A DNA stretch of 64,000 nucleotides from Symsagittifera roscoffensis. Its lineage: Eukaryota > Xenacoelomorpha > Acoela > Convolutidae. Position numbers and translations under genes: made by a program. Below are positions 32,332 to 44,300 of the stretch, piece by piece (position 1 is the first letter of the stretch; every line of letters starts with the position of its first letter). The stretch lies in assembly GCF_963678635.1 (NCBI RefSeq), contig NC_087063.1, positions 48,927,220-48,991,219 of the forward strand. Direction: 5' to 3'. Below the pieces are notes generated by a model that did no database searches, was not told the DNA's origin, and was given only the letters and a program-made list of their open reading frames with translations.

Positions 32332-32982
32332 ATGTGGTTGTGGATAGATAGCGGATCCCCAGTGACGATTTTCAACATAACGGACCTAAAAACAACATTA
32401 AGTAAACCGAACATTCAGCTAAAACCTTCAAAAGATGAGTTTTTGGATTACAATAACAACCGAATAAACATACTGGGAAAGGTAGCAGTGATGATGTCGT
32501 TGAACGGTTGGGCATCACCAGCACAAGTGTCAGTAATATCCGGAAATCATCAGTCAATCCTGGGGCGTGATCTGATGGGCACCCTAGGCCTCGAGTTAGT
32601 GCAAAGGAAGAAAGTGATGGGAATCACAGGGGAAGGGAGCAGCCAAGAAGAGGAGGAATATGATGAATTACAAACATATTTCTGTAAGTTGTACCCAAAT
32701 TTATTTACTAGAATAGGCAAGATCCGGAACGCGAAAATAAGCGCTGAATTTTTCGAAAACTTGAAGCCCATACAACAAAAGGGGCGCAGGGTGCCTAACA
32801 GTCTACAAGACAAGGTAGATAAAGAAATTCATCGGCTGATAAACGAAGGTCATATCGTAAAATTACAAGAGTGCTCGGATAAGTATTTCGTCTCTCCTAT
32901 ATTGATTACAGTAAAAAAAAGACGGAAGTATCAAATTAGCACTGGAATCAAGAGAACTGAACAAGCAGGTCCACAAGAATAA
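32332..32982 (+). pseudogene. Protease and RT N-terminus
   Basis: WIDSGSPVTIF near the start is the aspartic protease active site (DSG). LGRDLMGTLGL is the later conserved strand. The end enters RT fingers (QKGRRVPNSLQDKVDKEI, HRLINEGHIVKL). An extra A in an eight-A run near 32,915 shifts the frame; in the corrected frame the sequence reads [19 protein letters not shown] up to the next ORF. The GTG or ATG start is nominal, as this is part of Pol. Confidence 0.85.
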
Positions 32983-32989
32983 GTAACAA

Positions 32990-34135
32990 ATGCCGAATGT
33001 TGACGAACTAGTAGACGGAATAAGTCAGATTATTGCTGAAAGAAAAGCGGGGAATGTAAATTTTACAACGTTGGATTTCACGTATGCGTACGGACAAGTT
33101 TCATTAGAACAAAAAACAAGCAAGCAATGCAATTTTTCACTAGTCGGCGGAAAGTCCACGGGAACTTATCGTTTTAAAAACGGATTTTACGGGCTTACGT
33201 CAACGCCGGCGGAATTCCAAAAAGTCATTGATAATTTACTTAAGGAATTCCCTCAGGCTAACGCGATCATCGACGATATTTTAATTGCTTCTAAAGGAAC
33301 TAAGATCGAGCACATTGCGTTAGTGGAAAATATATTGAAAAAGCTGGACGTTTCTAATGTCGCGTTAAAACTACGAAAATGTGAATTTGCGAAAACCGAG
33401 TGCGAGTGGCTCGGATATCAGATTGGGGAAAATGGCATCGCGCCTCTAGTAAGAAAAACACAAGCGATAGAGGATCTGAAAACCCCAAAACTTCGAAAGC
33501 AATTGAAGTCTTTAATGGGTTCAATGCACAGTTTACACAATTTTTTTCCTAAACTCGCGGAAGTAAGCGCACCATTAAGACCATTACTAAGTCAGAATAA
33601 CGGTTTTGTCTGGAGGCCCGTTTGCGAAAATGCGTTTCAACAATTAAAATCGCTCGTGGAAAATATTGTCAAATTACGACATTTTGACATTCACCGTGAA
33701 ACTAGAATTATTTGTGATGCTAGCCACGATGGCCTAGGGGCCATATTAGAACAGTATTTTGCCTCCGGTTGGCACCCGATTTCGTTTGCGTCCAGATATC
33801 TTAATCTGGCTGAGAAAAAGTACTCTACCAATGAATTAGAATTACTCGCAGTAGTGTGGGCCACGGAACGTTTTCGAAATTATATATATGGCCGGTATTT
33901 TACGGTTATATTGGATCACAAGGCACTACTTACATTGTTAAATTCTTCACCGAAGGGAAATAAAACGTTTTTCAGCCTATTAACTCGATGGTACGATCGA
34001 TTAGTGCCATATGATTTTAAAGTTGAGCAAAGACAGGGTTCAAAAATGAGAATGGCAGACTATTTGTTCGGTTTCCGTCCGCAGAGGCACCCGAGACAAG
34101 TCACTATGATGAAAGTTTTACAGAAGCGAAAATAA
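32990..34135 (+). pseudogene. Reverse transcriptase and RNase H
   Basis: 381 residues. RT: TTLDFTYAYGQVSL (catalytic Asp 29), YGLTSTPAEFQ, and a catalytic box reading IIDD (93-96) in place of the usual YxDD. The thumb follows (LRKCEFAKTECEWLGYQI). RNase H: ICDASHDGLGAIL, NELELLAVVWA, LDHKALL and RMADYLF, with all four acidic positions present. The product would make element cDNA; the Tyr-to-Ile change in the RT box is atypical. Confidence 0.9.
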
Positions 34136-34985
34136 AATTGATAAACGCAGCATTGAAGCCTAAGGATCAAAAGAAGCCTAGGGGTCAGAAAGTGAATGAA
34201 ATTAGGCCAAAACCGACAGCGGAGAGCGATCAGTCATGTTTCGACACAACTAAAACAGTTTCAGCCAATGGGAATGAAAGAAAAGCTGAATATGCGAATA
34301 TTCACCGTGAGCACAAACGCTCACTAGAGGGCGTGTTTACATGCAACCGGCGGTTAAACAATCAGCATCGAGATATTTGCATACCGGTGGAAATATGCAA
34401 ATGCCGAAAAAAGAAAATCAAACGTTGTTCTCAATACGTAAATTCCAGTTGCAAGCCCTAAATTATGAGTAAAATGAGTAAAATGAGTAATAAAAACATG
34501 ATAAATTCACCCGAAAAAAATGACCCACTAACTTCCGCCATTGTTAACACATCGACCAACTCTGGAGATGTCAACCTCAATGTTGTTCTTAATCGGTTAA
34601 ATCAAACGCCCAGTGTCAGTTGAGATTCAGATATTGAATTAATACCACCTGAAAAAGTTGCTCAGAAGCAGACAATTTCTAAGAAGTTAAACACGATTAT
34701 CTCGTTTCCCCACCAGTTCCCCGGGTTATCCTACCCACTTGTACAGAATGACAAATGGATTTACTCTATAGTACCACCAGACAGTAAAATCGTTAAAAAG
34801 ATTGATCACCCGGAGGTCCTGAGTTTGAAATTGATAGAAGCAAATATAGAAAAAGATCCAATTATGGAAAACCATCAGGGATACAATCAGAGACAAAAAC
34901 CCAACGAGCCAAGGAGATCATAGCAAGACTGGGACAATACTACGCTCAACACTACAATGACTTTGCCGTACGTGAAAGTTGCCAG
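34136..34985 (+). pseudogene. Linker between RNase H and integrase
   Basis: A basic, Lys-rich stretch (34138-34461) and a second segment (about 34,465-34,980: FPHQFPGLSYPLVQNDKWIY), broken by at least two in-frame stops and a frame change. It corresponds to the pre-integrase region; no separate domain recognised. Confidence 0.6.
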
Positions 34986-35821
34986 TTGATGGACGGCCGG
35001 TTGGCCATACCGAAGGATATGTCATCAGCAGTACTCAATCGCTTACACTTTAACCTTCATGGACCTGACAAAATGTTTGCAGCCGCAAAAGATGTGTGGA
35101 TGCCATTTATGCACAGGAGCATCGCCGCTACAGCAAAACACTGCAAAAGCTGCTTAGAAGCAGGTAAAAATCTTAAACCAGATGTACCAAAAAGTGACAT
35201 GGGGGAAACTTATGTGCCTAAGGAACCGAATGATTTGGTCCAATTAGATTTCTGGGGCCCGGTCAATTACGTAAGCGGTCGGAAAAAGTATGTACTTGTG
35301 GCAGTAGACACTTTTTCGAATTGGCCGTCGGCGTATGTCTGTTCAAGTAACAAGTCTAAGAATGTATTGAAGTTCCTAAGGAAGTACATAAATACTAATG
35401 GACACCCAAGGAAATTGCATATTGCCACTGGGTTTTTCTCGAATGAAATTCAAAATTTCTGTAACTACGAAGGTATTGAACTCATTAAATCTCCGGTTAA
35501 GGACCATCGCGCGACGGGAATGGTCGAACGAACAATTGGGTCGATAAAAATTACGTGCTAATTTATTTTCAGGAAAATAAAAACTATAAGTTTGGAGTAA
35601 TGATATCCCCTGCGCTCAGCGCGTTACGTTTTGTGCCACATTCTAAGACTAAGATAACGCCTTTTGAAGCCTATCATGGAAGAGAAGCGAATACGGCTCT
35701 GCGAAACGTAACGAAAGAACCATCATTGAAAAATCTAAATTGGAACAATGTTGTTAACCAGAAGTTATCTTATTTAGACAAGGCGGGCAATCTCCCGGAT
35801 GTAGAGCTAACCCTAGATTGA
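34986..35821 (+). pseudogene. Integrase (HHCC and DDE core), second catalytic Asp lost
   Basis: The HHCC finger is seen as LHFNLHGPDK and CKSCLEAGK. The core has the first Asp in VQLDFWGPV (Asp 88) and the last Glu in GMVERTIGS (Glu 181). The segment that should hold the second Asp reads KLHIATGFFSNE, with Ala where Asp is expected before xGxF. The frame changes near 35,555, and the C-terminal part (YHGREANTALRNV) continues to 35,821. The enzyme is predicted inactive. Confidence 0.85.
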
Positions 35822-35836
35822 GAGAAGAGGAGAGAT

Positions 35837-36516
35837 TTGGTATACACCCCGGAGAATAGGAAAACCCCAATCATTTTGGATGACGAGGAGTTAGCCGAAA
35901 CGGATCCTAAGGCTCAGGAAGTAGCTGATCCCAAGGAAGTGGGACCTGTACCTAAAGCTCCAGCATGGCTCAAAAGGCATAAGACCAGCTCAACAACAGT
36001 CTACCAAAGGACTGGAAAACGAACCTGAAGGACCCAAGAAGGTATAAACGTTTACCATCGCAAATTGAAAAGTTAACTAAGCATACGGTGCAGATAAAAA
36101 AAGGGTCGTTACTAAGGCGAAGTGGTGTCTCTTTTAGATCGGCGGCTGAAGAAAGCCTAACTGAGGATAAAAGTGATGCGTGCACCCCAGGTCCTAGTAA
36201 AAGCGTAAAAAGTACCCCGGGCCCAAGTGAAAACTCAAAGTGTAAAAGAAAAGCCGAAAAGGATCGAGTTGAGATGGAAAACGCGCGGAAATCAAAGAAA
36301 CACCGTATAGTAGAATACAGCGCGGACGAGAGCGAGGACGACGAGGTTAGCCAGTGGGAAATTGAAAGGAACGAACCGGCGAGGATTACGGCGAGCGGGA
36401 CAAGAAAATGTACCGTCGGGAACGGACAGGGAGATCTCACCGAGAACCGTCGGTGGAAAACGAAGAAAAGGCGAGGCAGCGACGAAAAAATCAACACGAC
36501 AGAGACGCGGAGTTGA
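35837..36516 (+). pseudogene. Charged C-terminal tail of Pol
   Basis: Two frames (35837-36028 and 36088-36516) encode a hydrophilic Lys/Glu/Ser-rich tail (KSVKSTPGPSENSKCKRKAE, DESEDDEVSQWE). It is similar in position and character to the 44,118-44,769 tail of the related minus-strand element. No domain recognised. Confidence 0.5.
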
Positions 36517-36721
36517 TAAAATGGGGGGAGTTATGATCCATCGAATAGAGCACAAGTAACATGATAACACGAGAAAGAAACCTTAAAGAGAGGTTTGACA
36601 GGTGTGCCTGAAAACTCAATTTAAACTAAAACTGAACTAGTAACATGAACCTATAGCAAAAGAAACAATGACTTGATAAATTTTATATCTACGCTTTAAA
36701 ATTTATGTGTGTTTGCCCGAA

Positions 36722-36979
36722 TGAGATAGGGACCAATTTTGAGTTTATGTAAGTGCTATCAATTTGTTCGAGATAGGAACCAGTTTTGAGTTTATGTAAG
36801 TGCTATCAATTTGTTCCTTCTGTCTGGGGACCTGCTGTCGTGACCTTGCGATCTCTATGTCCGATGTGATCTGAAATAGAACAGTGCAGTAAGATTTCGA
36901 TTTGATGCCTAACAGTTGCCTACAATTAAACTTAACAAACAAACCTTTTGTCGACATTATACAATTACGAACTTCAACA
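36722..36979 (+). repeat. 3' LTR
   Basis: 258 bp, starts TGAGATAGGGACC and ends in CA. It carries the same 47-bp internal tandem duplication as the 5' LTR. Confidence 0.93.
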
Positions 36980-36983
36980 ATTC

Positions 36984-38378
36984 ATGGAGAGTTCGCCAGT
37001 TACCCAGAATCTAAAGGAGGCATGTTTCAGGGCTGGCTAAACTTCGCATTATCTAAAACAGCCCGAGGTATCGATTTCACAAGAATGGCAAATCAATGCA
37101 AGCCTCCCAGTTATTGCTCTTATCACATCAGAAACAGAGGCTACACAATTTGAAGAAAGTATTTGAAAAAGGCGACATGAAGGCAATACAATACTTCACA
37201 AAATCAAACGCAGGAAATTCTCCCAAAAACGAGAGATTTTCCTGCGTTGACAAATGAGGTGACAGATGAGGCCAAATTTGACTCGCAAACTGGTGAGAGC
37301 TTCCAACCGCAGCAAGAGGCAAACGCGATTTTTTGTTGTTCTTCTCCGCCATGCAGTCAAATTGTTTGATCGACATGAAAACTGTTTCAGTGACGCCTGG
37401 GAGATCTGGCTCAACCACAGTTAAATTCAGCAGGACAATCGTCAAAAATTAGAGTTCCACCAGTGTGACCAGAGGTATATCATCCTTTCTAATATCACCA
37501 AAAATCAGTGGTAAGACTGCCCAGAGATCTTAAACCGAAAAAAGTGAAAAAGAGATAGAAACTGAACTCTGGAACGAAACTTTTTTGTTTATCGTTACGT
37601 TTCTTTCAGAACGGCTGAATTTTTCAGAGTGAAGTTTCATACTTCAAGTTGAGGGTGTTGATTTTTTAATTATTCATGTTCTGTCATCGCTGTTTTAAGA
37701 TTACAGCCTACATAATTCATTCCAGTTACGAACAATTTGATGTCGATCTACTCACAATTAATTATTGTATTTTAAATAGTTATTTGTAGCGTTTCTAGCG
37801 ACATCTCACGATATAATGAATTAGCAAGGATTGTTGCTGGTTAGTAATTGTCGCCTGTTACGAATTGTCGACGTACCGTCTGAAATGTGAGAGTTAGTTT
37901 ATACATAAATTAAATTTTCTAAAAAAAATTCAAGCAAACAATTTGAGGTCAAATTACTAAGCAACCTTCATCGTGATGGTTTAATTTGTACCATTTTACC
38001 CTTCAAATTCTTAACAATTTGTTCTTAAACATAACAAGATTGGGCGTATCAGGGAAAACGTTGCATGCACTTAGAAACTGATGCGTTTAATTAAAACATA
38101 GTGGTCTCTTTAGAATGGAGCTGTAAATAAACTGCTGAGCGCTGACAAAATTTTTGCGTGCCTCAGCATTTAGAAGTTCATTGAATTTAATTATAACTCT
38201 TAAAAAGTTCCGGTATCAAATTAGATTTTTATGCCAATCAATTGAGTTTGGTCAAGCTCAATTGATTGGCATGAAAAATTAATTTAATGCCGAAACTTTT
38301 TGAGATTTGTAGAATCAAAATCTCTTCTGAGAAATGTAACGCTTTTAAAATCTTTCTGATTCTAGAAGTTTGCTGCGT
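36984..38378. other. Downstream region between the LTR element and the anoctamin stop
   Basis: No named gene. Contains a small hairpin (37,207-37,248, AACGCAGGAAA ... TTTCCTGCGTT) and the larger foldback at 38,206-38,297. The anoctamin 3' UTR should lie in the last few hundred bases; on the minus strand, A-rich candidates occur but no clear AATAAA was fixed. Confidence 0.4.
38206..38297. repeat. Short foldback element with perfect 16-bp stem
   Basis: The perfect core stem ATGCCAATCAATTGAG (38231-38246) pairs with 38257-38272 across a 10-base loop. The pairing extends imperfectly outward to AGTTCC at 38206 and GAAACT at 38297. It lies in the likely 3' UTR or just downstream of the anoctamin. 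Related AATGCCGAAACT/AATGCCGAAGTT motifs occur at 38,578-38,613, inside the last intron. Confidence 0.75.
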
Positions 38379-41300
38379 CTATAAATTATGCCTCTCATTC
38401 TCTTCTGCTTCAGTTGTTTTGTCTTGGTTGTCTGATCCGTCGGCCAGTGTCTGCCTGGCTATGAACTGTTCTCGTTTAATCTTCAGATCCAAGTCCTCTG
38501 GGATGTCGGGAACAAAAAGATCGATCAGGATCCCAATTACTATCACCAGGTGCTTAAACACATCATTTCGTTGTTTTTAATGCCGAAACTTGCCGAAGTT
38601 TTTAATGCCGAAGTTTGTCGATACTCTGCTTCTCCTTATGCAATATTCAACTTTTCCGTTCTTTTTTAAATTTTAAAACTCTGCAAAGCAGGACGTCGCA
38701 AAACACAAAGCAAAGTTTTCGGGAAATTGGTTTTTCATTATGAAGCAATGAGTAGGAAGTAAAAAGTGCATTACTAAAAACTCTGTGGTGAAAAATGTTT
38801 TAAAAGTTGTTTTCTATCGAGCTTCACCTCAAAAAGAAGAAGAAAGAGTAGTTTGAAGCCGAACGTCTTCCAGTAATAGTCGAGCAGACTCCCCTCCTCG
38901 TCTCTCAGTCCCTTGTATCTAGCAACAAACACAAAAAGAAAAAAGTAAAAAAATGACGCCTTCAAAGATATTGCTGAAACTGAAGTTCCCCGGTTTCACG
39001 TTGCAAAGTAAATCAGTACTGCTTTAGAACACCTAGACTGCACTCAAAAGCTTACCATTTCCATTTATAAAAATTGGATTCCTAACATTTTTTTGTGTAT
39101 TAAAATTTGCTCTATGAAACTGTACACCGCATTATCATGTATTTATAAATTGCAAAATCAAATTGTCTGAGCTAATGCAACTTAAGGAAGATTTGAAACT
39201 TGTTAAGAAACTTGTGATACAATTTCTATTTTATAAAAATGATACAAGAACTCCAAAATTGAAACTCCGAAATTGAGAAAAAATTGTATTTTTAGAGGCA
39301 ATTCACATCTATGCTAAAGCAAATTTTGCAGAAAAAAAACACTTGCTAAATGTAAATTGCTTACGGGGGTTATGCTCATACGCGGAAAGACCAAACGCGC
39401 AAAAAATCCCAACCAATCAACCACATCATCATCAACTCTATCATTTTGTCCATTATCGGACCGATTTTTTTAACTTATTTGCTTATGAAAAATGACTTCT
39501 GATTGGCAGACACAGCTTTCGGGGTGTTTAGTCTTTTGCGCATAAAGGAGGACTCCCTTTTTTTCTGAAAATAGCCCTGCCACAACCACTGTGAACAGAA
39601 GACAAGAAAACCATAAACTTTCCTTTGTGTGTTTTTAACTTTCTTTGGTAAAATAAGTTTGTAAGTGCCAAAAAAGGCAACAAAGTTTAACCATTGAAGA
39701 GTTCCAATTATAGGTTCATACACTAGCAGTACAACAATCTTCAAAAAAGTTTAAAAAAAACTAATCACCAACTAAAATTCAAACTAATATTTCATAGAGC
39801 ATTTAGCTATTGCTTTGAAGGAATTTGCTTTTAAAGTTTCAACTTTTCGGAAATATTTGCAATGAAAATTGAACCCACCAAGTAGATGTCCAAAAACCAC
39901 AATCTTCGCCATTATTTAATTGAGCAAAACTTTTTTTTGTTCAAATGTGTTTTTTTGTCCGGTTAGTTGAAGAGGAAAAGATTAGCCAAACAGAGATTAG
40001 TGAAACTGTTTTATAAAAAAGATTCTGTATCACTCTTGGTGACATTGAGCTTAGACTTGAAACATGGAATCTCAGTTCTATTGAAGTCTGAAAAGCGAAA
40101 ATTCACAACAGATTTTCCTCACAATTGTAAAAGCTTTAGACTTTTTAAATAGATGTAATCGCGAATTAAAAGTAATCCTTTTGATATACTACAAGGCTCT
40201 GGCTGAGACATTTTTGGGTGTTACTTGCATTTGTATTGAAACAAAAACTACATCCGAATATTAGGTTCCTTTCCACTTCTTGGTCGGAACAAAATTAGTC
40301 CTGGAAATAAGCCTCTTTTGCAAAGTTCGACATAGATTAGTGACAAATAATTTTGGTTATTGGTTATCGCTTGAGTTTGTTGTTGTTCCGACTTTCGATA
40401 CGAAAATGACGGAATATTTGTGCTCGGGGTGGGTTTTTTTTTCTTCAGACAATTTTCGACTTTTTAACTAGCCAATTTTGACGGAAATTTTATACATCAT
40501 TCGAAAGGTATTGTTGTCCTGAGCTCAAATTTGAAAATATATTTTACCAGTGATTATTTTTCGTAAAGTTACAGGGGTTTAAAGATTGCCATTTTGGTCA
40601 ATTTGGGACAATTAACGCGCGATATATTTCGCGCTATTAACGCGTAAGCGGAGAGTTAAACCGTCTTCGAAATCGTTCCAAATTGGTTGAAAGAAGCTTA
40701 TTTGCCATAATTTGTTTGTTACAAGGAGCGAAATCTATTCTTTTGTAGTTTATATGGCGTGTGGGGGGATTATTTTCATTTAGTTTTTTTTTCATTTAAT
40801 TTTTAAATCTTATTAATGCTCTATAAACATTAAAGGCAGTCGGAACATTAAGGGCTTCGCCCTGATACGAGCAGTCTTGTTCCATTTGCAAGACAAAACA
40901 AGACTGCTCGTATCAGGGCGAAGCCCTGAAAGTTCCGACTACCTTTTAAGGTCTATGGAGCATTAATAAGATGAAAAATTTCAAAGTAATAAAAAAAAAG
41001 TATTTTTTTTTGGAAAAATTTGAGATTTTATGTAAAAACATCACCCCACACGTCATATTAAGTACAGAATGATAGTTTTTGCGCCTATTAACAAATCAAA
41101 TATGGTATATAGGCTTCCTTGAACCAATTTGGAACGATTTCTAAGACGGATTAAATATCGCTTACGCGTTAATAGCGCGAAATTTATCGCGCGTTAATTG
41201 TCCCGAATTGGCCAAAATGGCAATCTTTAAACCCCCATAACTTAACTAAAATTGATCACAGGTAAAATATCTTTTCAAATTCAAGCTCAGGAAAACAATA

Positions 41301-44300
41301 GATTTCAAATGATATAAAAACGTCAAAAACGGCTAGTTAAAAAGTCGAAATTTGTCTGAAGAAAAAAAACCCACCCGTGCACAAATATTCCGTTACTTTC
41401 GTATCGAAAGTCGGAACAAAAACAAAAAAAAAGATTGGAGTAAAATTCGTTTTCTGAAACTTACTCCACATAAAAATAAGAGTTGTTTAAAACGTTTAAG
41501 GATTTTTTAATTTTTTCAGGGGCGGACCTAGGATTTTCTCGAGGGGGGGGGGGGCGGACTTTCAAAAAGTTTCGAAAAAATTTTGTCGGCCTTTTTTATT
41601 TTTAGGTCGACCGAATTAAATTTCTGAGCTTTCCTAAATCACTATTGAGACCCAAGCAGGCAAAACCAAACTTTTTTTGAAAAACCGGCCAAAAAAGACG
41701 TTTTTTGGCAGATTTTGGAAAACTTTTACCAATAAATTGCGCTTTTTCGGCGCGCGCTTTCCCGTCAAAATTAGTATTTATTGGTCCCGAAGGCTCCTTT
41801 AGAAAAACTTTAGGGTCCTTCACCAAAAATGAATATCTCAAAATAAAACAAAGGAGGGTCCCTTTGGGTCGGTAGGGGGTCGAATTCTTGAAAAATAAGG
41901 CGTTCAATACCCTCCCCTAAATCCTTTGATTTTTTTTCAATAGACACTGTTTTGCTGAAATTTTTCGAGGTACAGCAGGAGCTTTTAAACTTTTATATGG
42001 AGTACAAGGTTCATATACGAAGGCAACTCCTTAGGTGGCGTAGTTTTCGGATACCCGAGATTAGAAGCAAGAACTCAGTTATGAAGCAAGAACTCATTCA
42101 CGTTTTTTGTGACTGAAGTTCTTTTTGAAGCAAGAACTCATTCACGTTTTTTGTGACCTCTAACTTTTTCGGCTGGAACGTGGAATTTGCTTTCCTATTA
42201 TCAAAGGACATGAACTGATTTTTATAAAAAATCGAAAATCGAATCGCAAAAAAAAATAAAAGAAACACAAAAAATGAAAAAAAAAAACATAATCATCACG
42301 ACCTATATAGGGGACAATCATTTGTTCTTTTACGCTTAAAAAGTTTATTAACTTCTAACCTGCACTTGGCTGTGCTGTTTGTCTGCTCATAATACTGCAC
42401 TGGAGCGAAGGGATAATTGAAGTCAATATATCCCTCAAGTTCCGGTTCGTCCTGGATGTGCTTGTAGAACAGCTTGTTCAAGAAGTCAGACGTGAACGAA
42501 ATCAGAAAAGCCTGAAAAACAGAAAACAAGGAATCAAAAATGACTGTTGCAATTCATTCGTATCATTGGTGGCCATGTAACGTATCTTTTCTCTCATAGG
42601 GTCCAGCATTACCAAATTTTGTATTAAGCTTCTCTTTTAATGAAACTTTTTTGCTAAACTGAATTCCATCCAACCAATCAAATTTGAGCTTTATGATTGA
42701 AAATTCAAAATAACGAAAAGTTCTATTTTGAGCCGTATAACAGAGAAGATTCAATGTGACTGATTTGAAATGGGTTTTGTTTTTGAATTATCTATTGCAT
42801 ATTCACATCTAAGCTTCATCGAAGAAAAGTCGAACAATTTAGAAAAAAGGGGAATTCTTGACATGAAATTTGATCACTTCTCACGTTGCACAATACTGCC
42901 ACTCTTGAGATTCCAGTCATGAGCTCAAACCAGATACCTGAAAGCAAAAAGTTTGAATCGCGATTTAAAAGTCAACTAACAGTATCAAAGTAATGTTTTT
43001 TTTCCAAAAATGGATTCCGAAGCCGGTATTTTGTGATTTTTTGCACCCTACTTTAGTCGCAAAGAATAGGATCTAAAACACTACAACAGCAATCATTTTA
43101 CTCAATTTGAAACCAGAATGTGTTTTCAGAAAAAAAAACAATGCACAAATGTTTAATAAAAGCAGAAACTGACCGATATTGTTGGCCCTTTCTGGAATGC
43201 CTCTGCGCACTTGACACACATACTTGTGGGCATCCAGTCTGATCTCTATCAAGTTATTCAACAGGGCGAACACTGGGGCAAGGGGGAAAGAACATGAGAA
43301 GATGGTCACGAAGCCAAACTGCAGCACTACGACGAAAATGAAAGAATTAATCAGTCAGCGCCATGCTGTTTTTCAAGTTCTGTAACTAGGTATTTTTGGT
43401 AGAAGTAAGCAAATATAAAATCAGCAAAGAAAAGAAAAAGAATTTTTACAAATTTTATTAGTATTTTACAAATATGGTGGCCGAGAAACGTGCAATTTTA
43501 GTTCCAATGGGAGATATCAATAACTTTTTAGGATGTTTTTTCTGTAACTGATTTAATGCTAAAGACATACGATATCGGATGGAAAGTTTCTCACTACTTC
43601 GTGGATTTCGAAGTTCAAGTGATGCCAAGTTCAAGTTTAACAAAATTTCTGACCGTCACTACTTTACCATGTTTTAGGCCCCCATAAACGTAAAAAGGTG
43701 GAAGACGAGATTAAATTTCACAAGGGTTGGTAAACAGTATCTGTTTAACCTTTATTCAACTGTATTTCGTGGTGTAAAATACAGACTCTAATTTAGAGGT
43801 CAAATTAAGATAGACAGAACTAGATACAGATTGACAGGCAGGTACCTGCTAACACCTTACAGTGATTGATCAACTCTCACGAATATAAACAAAAACTAAA
43901 AAGATCGAAATATGAAATCCAATAAGAAGCCCCTCACTCTTCCCTACGGATGTAAAATTTTAATACATAAAATTTTAATTAATATAAGAGGTTAGAAAGG
44001 TAACGGAACTGTTTTAACTTTTAGGCTTAATGCCGTCCCTCTTCCTGGGCTAAGTAAATTTTGAATCAATTTCCATCTCCACTTGGATTTTATTTTCTGT
44101 CAACGCCCTTTGGACTTTCACATGTAATTAAGTCGATCATGAATCCTCCTAGTTTTTCGTCTGTTTTCAGAGCTCTCGTTCTGTGCTTTGGGCTCGTTCT
44201 GAGCTGTGCTCTCGTTCTGTTCTCCTTCATTTTGGCTGCTATTCGATAGGCACTCTCTTGATATTAGCGCTGGTCGGATTTGTGGATCGTTTTTGGCTCG

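Larger units (their letters stand above)
30885..36979 (+). mobile_element. LTR retrotransposon (Gypsy-type) with two LTRs and target duplication
   Basis: 6,095 bp. The LTRs are 258 bp each, start TGAGATAGGG and end in CA. They are flanked by ATTC on both sides (30,881-30,884 and 36,980-36,983). The internal order is gag, protease, RT, RNase H, integrase. The LTRs differ at about ten positions and the ORFs hold several frameshifts, so the copy is moderately old and inactive. It is related to the minus-strand element at 43,718-48,353. A polypurine tract is not obvious directly before the 3' LTR; an AAAATGGGGGGAG tract lies 190 bp upstream of it. Confidence 0.93.
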
